DNA of 64,000 nt from Symsagittifera roscoffensis (GCF_963678635.1 NC_087067.1:43807829-43871828); one strand, 5' to 3'; positions 33,849 through 44,908 are shown, counted from the first letter of the stretch. A program made the numbers and translations. The notes: a model not told the origin generated them from the sequence alone.

Positions 33849-34980
33849 ATGCAAAAACAGGGAAGGTTATACTTGAATAAAGAGGGGATTGTGGCTTGCA
33901 AGAGAAGAGATGAAGACAAAGTCCTATACAAGTATAACGCGATAGTTTTGCCGCAACTCTATCAGACAGAATTCTTATTCAGGTCGCATGATCAGATGGG
34001 CCATCAGGGGATCGACAAAGTATATCAGAGGATCCTGAAGCGCTTTGAGTGGCCTGGAATGAAAAAGGCATGCGAGAAGTGGGTAACAGCATGCCTGTCA
34101 TGTCAACAGGTCAAGGATCCAAGGAAATTGCGGTTTCCTTTACAATCGATCGAGTCACCTGATTTCAACGAGGTGGTGCAGATAGATCACCAAAAGATAT
34201 GCATGACAGACAGTGGTTATAATCAAGTCTTGGTCATGATAGATCACTTCACGAAGTATGCAGAGGCCGTGCGACTACCTGATCAATACGTGGATAGCGA
34301 GACATGGTTTTCCGATGACGTTTCAATCGGATAACGGAACAGCTTTCGTGGGAGAACTTACAAAAGAGCTAATGCGACGTTCGCAGGTGGCTCAGGCCCA
34401 CTCCACGACATACCATCCTCAGACGAATGTCTTAGTGGAAAGGAAAAATAGAACGTTAGTGTCGAAGCTGAGGGTATATTGTTCCAGGTATATGACCGAT
34501 TGGGACAGATATCTTCCACAGGTGATGGGAGCTTACAATAGCACGCAACATTCCACCACCGGAGTTAATCCACATATGATGCTAACCGGGCACGAGACGT
34601 CTTTGCCCTTGACTTTTTTCTACCCAGAGTATGAGGGTAAGAAGACGTCACCAGAGGTCTATGTAAGGGATGTAATAAGACGTCAGCAGGAGTTAAACGA
34701 CTTATGTAGACGAAATACTCAGCAGGCACAGGCAAGGCAGAGGAAAAGATTTGACAAGAAAGCAGCTGGTGCAAAGGCTTATTCGGTAGGGGACTACGTA
34801 TGGGTATTTCAGAACGTCACACCACCGAAAGGAACGAAAAAGCTCCTAAAAAAGTGGAACTGACCCTTCATGATTACGGAGGTGCACCAGGAGAGACGCT
34901 TCTAAAAACTGAGTACTTGCCGGGCCGCTCATTACGAAAACATTAAGCCACACAATCCATCGACAGAAGACTGGTGTATA
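33849..34980 (+). pseudogene. pol: Integrase, frameshifted in the catalytic core
   Basis: The N-terminal zinc site is present (SHDQMGH, then CLSC). The core Asp is in VVQIDH near 34,185. A frameshift near 34,300 moves the reading to another phase, where the second Asp (QSDNGTAF, near 34,325) and the Glu (VLVERKN, near 34,437) follow at the spacing expected for DD35E. The C-terminal part continues to TGA at 34,861 and TAA at 34,903, in the GPF/M-type region (VGDYVWVF upstream). The triad residues are present in the DNA, but no single frame holds all of them. Confidence 0.85.
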
Positions 34981-34989
34981 CCTGCAGAC

Positions 34990-35805
34990 ATGGAGGAGGT
35001 GGATTACTTAATGATGGACCCTGCTTGTCAGGTCAACGAGAAGGGCACCAGGGAAAAGAACGATGGAAATGAAGTCATAGAGGAAGGAACAAGTACACCA
35101 CTGAACCTGGATCCAAATGAGGTGATTGAAGCAGACGATGAAACTTTACCCTACGCAGAAGAGGACTGGCAAGACCCTGAACAAAGGGAGGTTCCCAATA
35201 ACTTGGAACCAGATCTTCCGTTCACGATACAGACTGGACAGAATGATAGGACAAGACCCAGAAAAAGATATAACCCTTACGGCGACGATTTTGTAGTGGA
35301 CAGGATAGACCTAAAGAAGATAGGGGAAGAAGTAGTGGGTCTAGAAGAAATAATTGTGTCACAGGACATTGACATAATCGATGATCACGACGAGGAGTGG
35401 GTCGATGACCGGTCCAAGCCCGAGGTAGAATTCGACCACGAGCAACAGCAGCTATATGAACAAACCTTGACGAATTTACGTATCTTGGAATGGCTGAACG
35501 AAATGACGTCGGACCCAAAGGAGACCAGTGTCACGATTCAAGATGTAGATCGTGGAAGCATGAAAGACATGAAAACCGAACGAGAGGATCCTTCCTGGGC
35601 TGCCCAGGAAGGGCGACTACTCATTCCGGCTTTCAACCTCGACTTGATATCCAGTATGCGATCGACGGGGACGTCGATGGACATTTTTGTCCGGGGAGTG
35701 GGGGTAGGACTTACCCACACTGAAAATTTATTAATAAAAAAAATTAAGAATAGCAAGAGAGAGAGAGAGAGGAGATTTAGAAGCGGAAACTGGCATGGAC
35801 CCTAA
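34990..35805 (+). CDS. Acidic C-terminal extension of Pol (open, unrecognised)
   Basis: The frame is the same as the integrase end and is open for 271 codons. The protein is strongly acidic (many Asp/Glu) and ends in a basic KRERERR stretch that overlaps a GA microsatellite at about 35,757-35,772. No chromodomain or transmembrane segment is seen. Probably the natural C-terminus of Pol or a separate product; function unknown. A fourth TTGTCCGGGGAG word lies at 35,687. Confidence 0.6.
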   Translation: MEEVDYLMMDPACQVNEKGTREKNDGNEVIEEGTSTPLNLDPNEVIEADDETLPYAEEDWQDPEQREVPNNLEPDLPFTIQTGQNDRTRPRKRYNPYGDDFVVDRIDLKKIGEEVVGLEEIIVSQDIDIIDDHDEEWVDDRSKPEVEFDHEQQQLYEQTLTNLRILEWLNEMTSDPKETSVTIQDVDRGSMKDMKTEREDPSWAAQEGRLLIPAFNLDLISSMRSTGTSMDIFVRGVGVGLTHTENLLIKKIKNSKRERERRFRSGNWHGP

Positions 35806-35909
35806 GAAACCGGACATAGGGAGGGTGGTTGAGCGATAATTTAACTTACCAACTGAATATTCAAGTAGCATAATACTAACAGACAGCACAAATAGCAATC
35901 ACAGCAGAC

Positions 35910-36290
35910 ATGCGTTTTAGGACAGCGTCAGCAGCGGATTTTAAGAGAGAATATAAAAACATAGAATTCCTTTGGAAGCGAAGACCAGGAATAGGGGGCG
36001 TATCAGCCTTGCCTCCGGCGGTGTCACAGATACCGGAAAAACACCTATGCTTCTTAGTGACACGGGCGACGGAGAAGCGGCAAGTGGACCCGGACGACCT
36101 AGTCTTGTTCTTGACGAGGTTGAGAGACTTCCTTGTGGAAAGGGAAGTGAAGGAGCTCTCACTTCCAGTGTACGATCCGAAGAGAGGACGACTGCATCCT
36201 CGGGAACTGTACAAGCTCATACACATAATCTTCTCTGATACTAATATACAAGTATACTTACATAAGAAATATTACTTAACTATAGGCTGA
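35910..36290 (+). CDS. Macro-domain-like ORF of the retroelement
   Basis: An intact frame of 126 residues. Residues about 20-120 follow the C-terminal three quarters of a macro domain: GGVSALPP, a beta strand LCFLVTR, a helix DLVLFLTRLRDFLVE, strand KELSLPVYD, then a GRL loop, helix ELYKLIHIIFSD and final strand NIQVYLHKKYYL. This layout resembles the TARG1-like group, where the loop after the LSMP-like strand carries GCGLD; here it reads DPKRGRL, so the usual catalytic or binding residues are changed. Macro domains bind or remove ADP-ribose. The assignment rests on my pattern match and needs a profile search. Confidence 0.5.
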   Translation: MRFRTASAADFKREYKNIEFLWKRRPGIGGVSALPPAVSQIPEKHLCFLVTRATEKRQVDPDDLVLFLTRLRDFLVEREVKELSLPVYDPKRGRLHPRELYKLIHIIFSDTNIQVYLHKKYYLTIG

Positions 36291-36632
36291 GTTAAGGTGA
36301 TATGCAAGAGGGTGTCAGACTAAAAAATGTGTAGTGTGTGATACGTGTGTTATGTTATGTTATATATTATGTTATTAAGATCCTGGGTAAGAAGGAGTTA
36401 GTGACCACGAACAACTGAATGACCAACTTAGGAGTAGATCCAAAGTTTGGACTGTCCAATGTTAGGTCGAATTCCAAGATTTTAGAGACCGATTGATTTC
36501 AATAAATTTTAGGTTCAAAATCTTTTTATCTGACTGTTTTAAATAAATTTTAACGAGAAGTTAAGGTGAAACGGACAAGTGTGATATTCGTGACCTCCTT
36601 TCTAGATCCTGATTGATCGTTTTATTACTCAC
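36291..36632 (+). other. Non-coding spacer between the Pol/macro half and the accessory module
   Basis: AT-rich, with a TTATGTTATATATTATG stretch near 36,350 and two AATAAA-like signals near 36,500 and 36,543. It could hold an internal promoter, a poly(A) site or a splice acceptor for accessory transcripts. Confidence 0.4.
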
Positions 36633-37421
36633 TTGAGTCAAATCTTTAAATCAAATCGAATCGAACCAGAAAAGAGAATGGATAACTTCAACTTGGATGA
36701 ATTGATGGACCTGGCAGAGGCATATGTAGGAACGATGGTAGATGCGATCTATCGTCGGCTAATGGATCAAGACTTCGCTCTGGAGGACCCAGAGGTAGTC
36801 ATGTTGCTGACCGCCCTGATTAACATCTTGGGGCATGACAACCGTGGGGACCGCCCCAGGTAAGTCCTATTGATGGCAGCATACGGTGAGAGGGGAGTAG
36901 TAGACCGCCCGAACATGAGAGTGATGAGGTGGAGAAACGGGGCTCTCTCAGGGAGCGACTTGGCCAAAAAGCCTGGATTGGGAAGTTCTAGAACCTGGGC
37001 TGAGGAGAATGCATCAAGAGATGAACAGCGAGGCTGCCTCGTCTAGTTCACCACTGAGAATAGCTGTGCCACCAAAAAGGACGAGAGTAGAACAGGGGGT
37101 TCAAACGAACCAAACCATGCAAGATCTAGAAAGGAGCTGGATGAAATGACTAAGACCATGCTCACTACGGATGAAGACAGAGACATGTGGAAGAGATTGT
37201 TTGAAGACTGCAACAAAAAGCAGGGTGAAGAAATTGAACGCTTGAGGCGGGACTACAAGGAGCGATCGGAGCGGTTGGCATTGACAACAGCCTTGGAAAA
37301 AGTGATACCTGCAAGGAGTATTCATCGTGAGCAGTCCCCGATGGAGCTCTTGACGCCTAGAGAAATGAGTCAAACGACAGAAAAGCGACTCCCAACTGCA
37401 ACTGACTCGCGAGTAATATGA
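36633..37421 (+). pseudogene. Accessory ORF a: helical/coiled-coil protein, broken
   Basis: The first frame (36,633-36,863) encodes a helical acidic segment and stops at TAA; the same frame continues open beyond. A frame at 37,009-37,149 overlaps by ATGA with 37,146-37,421, which is Lys/Glu/Arg-rich and probably coiled coil. No domain is recognised. The arrangement (short helical domain, then coiled coil) could be a second Gag-like or structural protein. Confidence 0.4.
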
Positions 37422-37735
37422 TTCAGAAGAAAGGAAGAGATCGAAAGAAGAAAAGGTCTTCCTGATGACGGGCATGAGGGATCTGATAACCCAAGAGGGA
37501 GCAGCAGTAGCGCGCGCAAAGCGGAGAGACGCTCTCTGTTTCATCCGATTCGTGATAGAGCAAATGTCAGTATTGAATACTTGTGTCAAGATGCTGAGAG
37601 AGGGCGATGAACAAGTGAGAGCCCTACTCTTGCTAGCACTGCTGGATATACTTCAAAGCAAACCAATGAAGGTGAACATGAAAGAGCCCGTGGAACTAGA
37701 ACCCACGAGAAATGAGTCAAACGACAGAAACGCGA
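37412..37735 (+). repeat. Internal direct repeat, copy 1 (partner 43,118-43,435)
   Basis: About 320 bp match 43,118-43,435 at close to nine bases in ten. The match runs from ATATGATTCAGAAGAAAGGA to GAACCCA(Y)GAGAAA. In both copies it codes RDLIxQEG...AKRRDALCFIRFxIEQ...NTCVKMLREGDE. The frame of copy 1 is shifted at its left end. Confidence 0.85.
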
Positions 37736-37956
37736 CTCCCAACTGCAACCGGTCGAGTGCAATCCGGGACCCGAGTGAGACCTTAGGTGACCCAGTCATG
37801 GAGCAGACGATGAGGAAGCTGATAGAGACATCTGGACGACTAGTGGCCAAGAGGAATGCGGCAGTTTCCGGGGTGACTGCAAACTATGGAACGGTCGACG
37901 ATACGGGCAGAGTACAGCCAGCTCTCCAAAGACGTAATGACCAAAAGGGGAGTTAG
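37465..37956 (+). pseudogene. Partial duplicate of the C-terminal part of accessory ORF e
   Basis: The open frame starts inside the direct repeat and encodes the RRDALCFIRF/NTCVKMLREGDE segment also found near 43,190-43,328, followed by about 100 residues not shared. Its right end overlaps the SGNH frame at 37,886 in another phase. It may be the N-terminal part of a duplicated gene whose start is lost. Confidence 0.45.
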
Positions 37957-39094
37957 CGATACAACGCTACCAATGGGGAGCTCAAAAGTCCCAGACAGGA
38001 AGATACGAAAGATGCCGGCGAAGAAAGTGTCCCGGGTAATAGATGTACAAAAGAATAATCAGTTGAAGTATAACTTCACAGGAGTTCCGGAGGCGGATCC
38101 GAGAGCTTGCTTCAATCGAGCGACCTTGAACCCGGTAGTAAACCTGCAGCAACCACCACTGGGGAAATCACATCTGATACTGGGAGACAGCTTGGTCAGA
38201 GTGCTCTCAAACTTGAGGACCTCCTGGATCACCACAGTGATGTCTTTCGGAGGCGCGACAACAGCCCAGTTATATCGGATGGTGGATTTGATGAACCCAG
38301 GGAGAATCCCTAATGTGATGATCCTAATTGGGACAAATAACATCTCGTAAAGCTCGGATGAGGAAGAAGCACTATGGGAATCAATGATGGTGTGCTTGTT
38401 TACTACCCTCTGGCAGAAGTTCAACTGCGCGGTACTGACCGTTTGCACTGTGCCAATGAACACGAGGACATTGACTGCAGCAGGGAGAAGGCACAACAAA
38501 GGAGCAATCAGGTGGAACAACATCCTAAGGAAACTTGCAAGTCGGAATGCCGGAAGGATGATCGTTATGGATATCGAACATGAGCTGAGGGCTATGGATC
38601 AGGCCAGGCTGACTACTGACGGCATCCACTTTGATAGCATAGAAGGACAGGCTTGGTTGAACAGAGTCTTCCAAGAGCGATTTGATGAATTGGAAGTAGA
38701 ACTCTTTGACACGGGAGTGCTGAAGGAAGAGGGAGCATCAAACGAACGGACAATCACCACCTTTGTGCCTCCTAACCTGGAAAGACGCTTGGGAGTGGTC
38801 CCAGCCGTGACCATCTATAAGCCGCGAAGCTCCAGCGAACTCGGGCACAGAACGGATGTACGAGATCGATTGGGAGAAGCGCCCATGAGGAGGACGATTA
38901 ATCCTAGACGAAGATTAGGGCCTGTCAACTCGACAGCGGAAACGACCAGCACCTCTAGATCGGATACGAGATCTGAGACGACGAGCACCAGTCGAGAGGA
39001 GCGACTTCCAACTAGGAGCTTTCCAATGTTGTCGAGGCCAATACCTTCTCCCTGGCACATATACAAGGATGACCTGATGAAACTGAATCTTTAG
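37886..39094 (+). pseudogene. SGNH/GDSL hydrolase (esterase-like) with one internal stop
   Basis: Two segments of one reading frame are parted by a single TAA at 38,348. Block I is LILGDSLVRV with the Ser nucleophile at residue 102 of the first segment; block II Gly is in SFGGAT (122-123). Block III is GTNNIS (149-154) just before the stop. Block V is TTDGIHFD near 38,615-38,632 with Asp and His three residues apart. The N-terminal 90 residues and the Arg/Ser-rich C-terminal 100 residues are extra. SGNH enzymes cleave esters. Esterase-type ORFs are known from CR1/L2 LINEs, but are not a standard part of Ty3/gypsy elements. Apart from the stop the fold signature is complete. Confidence 0.7.
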
Positions 39095-39184
39095 ATGGTG
39101 AGCTTCACAGCGGATGCCATGAGGATGCTGAAAGGAGCAAGGTTATCGGTCAGCGGACTGTAATCGATAACAGGCGCAGATTGG

Positions 39185-40462
39185 TTGATAGCTGCTGGCA
39201 TAAAGTTCAGCTCCACGACGGCCTTGAGGTTTGCTGATCTAGAGGGACTGCCCTCTAACAACACCATGGGCCCAGTGAATGCAAGACCGTTACAAGACGT
39301 GAAACTGAATCACGATGAAGGAAATCGAGCAGAGAGACCTGGAAGATTTCTGATAACGAGGGCGCCGATTGGGCAACATGTGAAGATGTTCAGGCAGCTG
39401 AAAACACCTCCAGGTCATGTGAAAGAAAGCGTATACCCAAAACAAGTGAATCAGGAATGTGATGTCCAAGGATACGGCGGGTTGAAAGCGGTAAAGAAAG
39501 ATGAGACCAGCTTTGCCGCGTACGACAAGGCAGAAATGAGGAAGGCCAAGATTATGATAGTAGCGAATTCAGACTTCGTACACACTTCCAAGTGTCTGTT
39601 TTGGCCGGATGTTATAATGTTGGCAGCGGTCGATCTGGACCTAATGCAATCCGTGTCAATGGCAATCGGAGTACAAAGATAGACAGAGATGAACCCAATC
39701 AAAATTGTGTTTGCTGCCATCAATGACCATTTACACAGTAGGGGTTTCCTGAGGAGACTCAGAGAGCCTACGACGGCAGAAAGCGCTGTATGGCCAGCGA
39801 AAAAAGATATCCTCGAGTCAATGGGTGAAGTGGTGGATACTGTGAAAGAGGGCTCCTTCACCAAGCTGACACTGAGAGCCGTGTTCGCGCTGTCTCCAGG
39901 GTATGCACGTCTCCCGGATGGACTAAAGTTCGTGTATGCGATTGTTGCTTTGCTCTCGGAAGGGAAATATGATGTAATCATATCGGCCCCAAATTGCGAG
40001 ATAGAGATGGAGAATCTGAGACCACTCAGGGCCGAACTACCGGCGTTGTGGTCGGATATCTCGAACGCAATGAGAGGATTCAAGGACCACTCACTACACA
40101 TGCTAGTGATGGACGAGGTGCTTGGGTTGGAACTGTCCAACTTCAGTCGACAGCTCAAGTTGAAGCCAGGAATAGATGACAAACATCGAGTAATTGTGGC
40201 GATGTGGAATCACTTATGGTTCCGATGATTGGACATAAAGGAGGAAGGAGAGAGAAGAAAGAACTCCAAGGATACCAGATCTCACTTGAAAGCGATGGTT
40301 TTGAAAACCAAGCCAGAAGCTAACCAGTGGCTACACCTAACTCCTCGAGCAAGGCCCAGTGATGATCCGGAAGATCCATGCCTACCTTGTGAAGGAGGTG
40401 AACCTGGCCAAAAATGCCGAGGAGAAAGCAGCCGAGTTTGTAAACAGAGTGTGCCAAGTTAA
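39185..40462 (+). pseudogene. Accessory ORF c: long unrecognised protein, several stops
   Basis: The same frame as the SGNH hydrolase continues with stops at 39,092, 39,161, 39,680 and 40,226, so hydrolase and this region may once have been one polyprotein. The sequence alternates hydrophobic beta-like strands (KIMIVANSD, VIMLAAVD, PIKIVFAAIND) with helices, like a Rossmann-type fold, and ends in a basic, Pro-rich tail. No family is recognised. It then shifts frame near 40,350. Confidence 0.45.
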
Positions 40463-41109
40463 CCTGGAAACTTTCTGGACTCAGGAGGTGAAGGGAGAAG
40501 AGGCTTTGAACGGACTGATAGCATGCTGGAAGGGCTGGGAGCCGGATGGACCGCGTCCTTCTTGGCGAAAGTCTACCCAAAATTCTTTCGATATTTGATA
40601 AAGAGTTCCTCCAAGCAGTAGTGGAAGTATCAATCGTCGAAATACTAGCCTTGTTGGTGACGTTTGGAGCAGAAAACTTCGTAAAAGGACCGGTTGTGCT
40701 GCTCACCGAAGGAGTTCAGAACTTGCGGTTAGATGGACTTCTAACATTGATTGCAATATCACATGGAAACTTGGGAAGACTGATGAACCTGACACGTTAC
40801 CCAGAGCAGATGAGAGAGAATGTGAGGAGATTCGATGTGAAGAAAGCCACGGATTCGTGGAATAAGATAAGAGATCTGAGATATACTCTTACCCAGTATC
40901 TCCTACAGCAGAATCGCTTTGGAACAGGAGAGGATGAGACGATTGAAAGGGAGGAGGACGTGAGACGACATATTGGGGGCATGCCCCTATTAACTGATCT
41001 AAGCTTAGCTATGAGGACCGATCCCTTAGCGTTGATCAGAGGCCCTACGACAATACAAATGGTGAGATCACCAGGATTCCTCGTCTCACTGGGGCATACC
41101 ACAAGGTGA
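40359..41109 (+). pseudogene. Accessory ORF d: hydrophobic-helical protein, frameshifted
   Basis: Two frames overlap at 40,546-40,598 (40,359-40,598 and 40,546-41,109). The second has a hydrophobic central part (IVEILALLVTFG, LLTLIAISHG) but no clear membrane anchor, then a charged helical end. Function unknown; possibly the C-terminal continuation of ORF c. Confidence 0.4.
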
Positions 41110-41182
41110 GAGAAGAGACAAAAGACTCAGGTTATTACGAGAAGCTGCCGGAGGAAATCCCTGAATTCCCTCTGTAAGTAGG

Positions 41183-41491
41183 ATGTTGCCCGGATCAGTC
41201 TCCGTAGTACAAACTCCTAGATTGAGAGCGTTTGAGACCATTGAAAGGAGGGTAGCAAAATTCGCGGAAACGATGGATCCGTTTTTTGTGGGTAGAAATG
41301 CCGCAGTGTTACAGCATACACGATTTGCCTACACGGATCAAGCGACGAGAAGGCGAATAAGCAATGCCGCGACTCCTAAGCCTGGAGGATTTGACAGGGA
41401 ATGGGCGGAATTAAACCTAGCGCCTATGAGGATGAGAGGCAGAGTCGAATTACCTGAAGCCTCCCTGATTTTGACTAGTGTGAAACCATAG
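41183..41491 (+). CDS. Short basic accessory ORF
   Basis: 102 residues, Arg/Pro-rich, open, plus strand, in the coding-biased part of the retroelement. The same frame remains open for a short way past the TAG. No domain recognised; may be a fragment of a neighbouring broken gene. Confidence 0.35.
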   Translation: MLPGSVSVVQTPRLRAFETIERRVAKFAETMDPFFVGRNAAVLQHTRFAYTDQATRRRISNAATPKPGGFDREWAELNLAPMRMRGRVELPEASLILTSVKP

Positions 41492-41543
41492 TTAACAGTG
41501 GGAGGAACGCTGCAGACGAGAACATTCCTGGCACCCTTCGGCT

Positions 41544-43835
41544 ATGAGGAAATCAAAAGTGGTCCATGGAGAAGAGGAAGATAAATCAGCCGGCTGGCTA
41601 GTCATACCGAAATTTCCAGAAGGGGCCACGACTGAAAAGCAAGGACTCTCAAATTCGAAAGATACATCAGAAGCAGATGATGGGCAGGGGGGAAGCCGTC
41701 GATCGGAAGAACCTATGCAAGAGGATCCCGATCAAGTTGAGAAGGAAGACGACAAGGCATCGACAGGAGGAGTATCCAGCTTGGATTTCAATTTCCTCAG
41801 TGACTTTGAAAACAACGCCGATACGTTCGAAGGGACTGAACCAGCAAACGAAGGTATTTTGACACTGGTGCCTCCGTCGGCTTTTGTGGAAATGAACCGG
41901 AATTTGCCGGAGAGCAGCTCGCCGGGCAATTCTAAAGACAATGAACAAAGACTCCTCCTGGAATCACCAAGGAGAAGAAGGATAGAAAGCGCTGCTAGAG
42001 TACCCTTCTTGGGAACATTACTCGAAGAAGAAAGGGAGGTACATCACCGAGATCATGAAAATAGGACGGGTTGTAGATTGGACAGAGTGGCCTTCATGGA
42101 AGAAGTCTGGACAGTAGTTCAGAGCTACGGAACCCAGTCCATTTTGAAAGTAGGTCTCCACCGACCACTGATGCGGGAAGTCCTTGACAAACTCGACGAG
42201 TGTGAAGGGAGATTGAGTGAGTTGTTGATCGACTCAGCCATTGACGAAAGTGAAGCAAACTCTCCTATCAAGATGAAACCGCAAGAGGATAAAGAAGAAG
42301 TGGTATATCTGTCGAGAACCAGGAAAGGAACCATGCGATCGAAATTGGTGATTGATAAGATCAATGAGATGAAAATGAAACTAGGCAGCAAAGTGATACC
42401 GAGGAGAGCGGGAAAGACAAAGGTGGATTCGGAAATATCGAGAAAGGCTGTCAACTCAGCGAAAAGGAAACGAGTCGAAGAAGTCATGAATTTGGGACAA
42501 GGTGATGATCGATTGCCTGGCTCAGACAGAATGTTAGCGGATGTAGCAATGGTGCCGCCCATTCTCATGGCAGGGATAAAGTCGACAGGTTATAAATCCA
42601 AAAGGAGTGACCGCACTCTGACTGGAGCAACGTTAGAAATGGAAATACTCAGCCAATATGGAGAGAGTACCATGAAAGACTTTAAACCGTCTCCCATGAA
42701 CAACGGAAAGGGAAGTGTTGTAAGACAACTAGTACCAGTGGAACATAACCGACTGATAGTGTCAGAGACTGTATCAATAGATGAAACCGCTGGAGGATAC
42801 ATGAAGATAATGGAGTACAGAAACTCGGCCAGAGGACACTTAATGGCTCTGGAAAACAAGAGTGCCATGGAAGGTTATCTGGAGACAATGATGCAAGGCA
42901 CCACCCTCAAGCAGAAAACATACGGGACTCTAGCGTCGTCTGAGATGCAGGCAGAAACGATTGAGCAATTGGTGAGCCTTCCATGGAAAGCTGTAGTGTT
43001 ACCGTACTTTGAAGAAGAGATGAGGACTACGCCGAGGATACACGCTCTGATAGCAGTAACCTACGTGAGGACTGAACTACAACTGAGGTTCGCCTGGTGC
43101 ATGATCGGACTGACTCGCGAGGAATATGATTCAGAAGAAAGGAAAAGGTCAAAAGAAGAAAAGGTATTCCTGATGACGAGCCTGAGGGATCTGATAATCC
43201 AGGAGGGAATGCCAGTAGCGTGCGCGAAGCGGAGAGACGCTCTCTGTTTCATTCGATTCCTGATAGAGCAGATTTCAGTGCCAGCATTGAACACCTGTGT
43301 CAAGATGCTGAGGGAGGGCGATGAATGAGCAAAAGCCTTACTCTTGCTAGCACTGCTGGATATGCATCAGAGCAAACCAATGAGGGTGAATATGAAAGAA
43401 CTTGAAGAGCTAGAACCCATGAGAAAAATAGACGAAATCAGGAGATTCTCAAACAAGGAGCTAAGGTTCACTAAGGAATCTATGGGAGCACTGCCGAAAT
43501 CCAATGAATACTGTGGTCCGGTCAGAAAGAAGTCATACAGTTACGTGTCTGGTGTCATAGGGATAGCGTACAACCCGTTTCTCAGTGAAGACATACGCGA
43601 TTACTTCTTTGATTACGAGCAAACAGTGTTGCTGAGGTTCTTGAGGTCGAGAATTGCAACGATTAAAAGAGCTGCTAATCCGCAGACCAAGTTGGGACTA
43701 ATCTTATCAGAAAAGGTGGCTGCACCTTCCGTGCCAGAATCCGACAAGCGCGTGGAGTTTGGATTGGTTTTCTTAGATGAATTACTGAGAACGAGCTTGA
43801 TGGTGGTGTGGAAACTGATCAGACCATCGTCTTGA
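41544..43835 (+). pseudogene. Accessory ORF e: large (about 760 codons) unrecognised protein, one internal stop
   Basis: Open for 594 codons to TGA at 43,326, then in the same frame to 43,835. The N-terminal 130 residues are acidic and low-complexity; the middle is Lys/Arg-rich with a nuclear-signal-like SAKRKR near 42,460. The C-terminal half is helical and contains the RRDALCFIRF...NTCVKMLREGDE segment also present at 37.5 kb. The stop lies inside that duplicated segment, where the other copy reads through. It is the longest open frame in the window. No homology recognised. Confidence 0.55.
43118..43435 (+). repeat. Internal direct repeat, copy 2 (partner 37,412-37,735)
   Basis: Second copy of the 320-bp repeat. 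Differences include a six-base insertion (two codons, VPAL against VL) near 43,280 and the TGA at 43,326. Confidence 0.85.
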
Positions 43836-43934
43836 CCTAATCCCCATTCTGATTCGATACTACTTGCAACACAAGATGTACAGAGGTAACTAAATGCAGA
43901 CTGTAACCTGCGTGATCTTAATATCATATATAAT

Positions 43935-44831
43935 GTGATGACAACAGCCTCTAAGAGCAACGGGGAAGACAAAGTGGAGTTGTCTGGCTGGGGACCAGAA
44001 GACTGGGTTAAACCTGGTAGCTGTCTGGCAGAAGTCTATGGACTGGAAGGTCACATTTGTGGAAGTCTGGATTGCGTGAAAACTCTAGAGAGACAACACA
44101 AGCAGTTGACAAAAATGTTTGGGAACATTGTGATGAAAGCAAGAACTGAAACGGAATTGATCGCAGACTGCCATGGAGGGACCGAGATGAATCTAGTGAC
44201 TGCACTAGGATTCTACAGTATGTTTGGTTCTTCAGAGTCACTATTGAATCTAGAACAGAAACATGAGATGGTCACGGCCATCAGTGTATAAGTGTTCCCA
44301 GGAGTTTTGCAGACTGAGCAAAAGCACATAGGAAAATGGAAGGAAGCGATCAAGGCGGAAATGAACATTAGACACAGTGAAACTTATCGCAGACCATCGG
44401 GAGCGCAATATTTGGTGGGATCGACATTAGCTCCAATGTGCAAGAGCATATACCCAGTGCATTTTGTGGCTGTGGATGTAAAAAGTACGAGAACGATCGT
44501 GGATCAGGTCTTCTCAGTGCCAAAGTGTGTAAGACTAGCGAAAATGTCAGAAAAGTCTTAAAAGTTACTGTGCAAAATGTTCTCAGCAGTTCCAGAGAGA
44601 ACTAAGGAGGAGTTAGAATCGATACTGGGAAGGAAGTGCATGGGATACATCAGTGGGAACTTCAGTGACTTTGAGAGACAAAAACAGAGAGGATCAACCG
44701 TTACGGATTACAATACAGTAGATGAGAATGATGATGTCCACCGAGTGATGATGGAAGTAGAACCACTACAAGAAGCTTCGGGAAAGCGGAATTGGAGAAG
44801 CATCATGCTAACACATGATGAGTTTCCCTGA
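43935..44831 (+). pseudogene. Accessory ORF f: unrecognised protein, two internal stops
   Basis: A single frame of about 298 codons is interrupted only by TAA at 44,289 and TAA at 44,559. The product is mixed alpha/beta with Cys near the start (EGHICGSLDC) and an acidic end. No transmembrane segment or known motif. Confidence 0.45.
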
Positions 44832-44908
44832 CATTGCTTGCTTCAAACATGATGGTACCCCGAACGTAGTAATCTGGTGTTGATCTGGGACTCTGTAGAG
44901 CTGCTCTC

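Noticed and set aside
39451-40182. 243-codon minus-strand frame opposite accessory ORF c
   Set aside because: Antisense of a purine-biased coding strand; the plus-strand frame is favoured by its position and by continuity with the SGNH frame.
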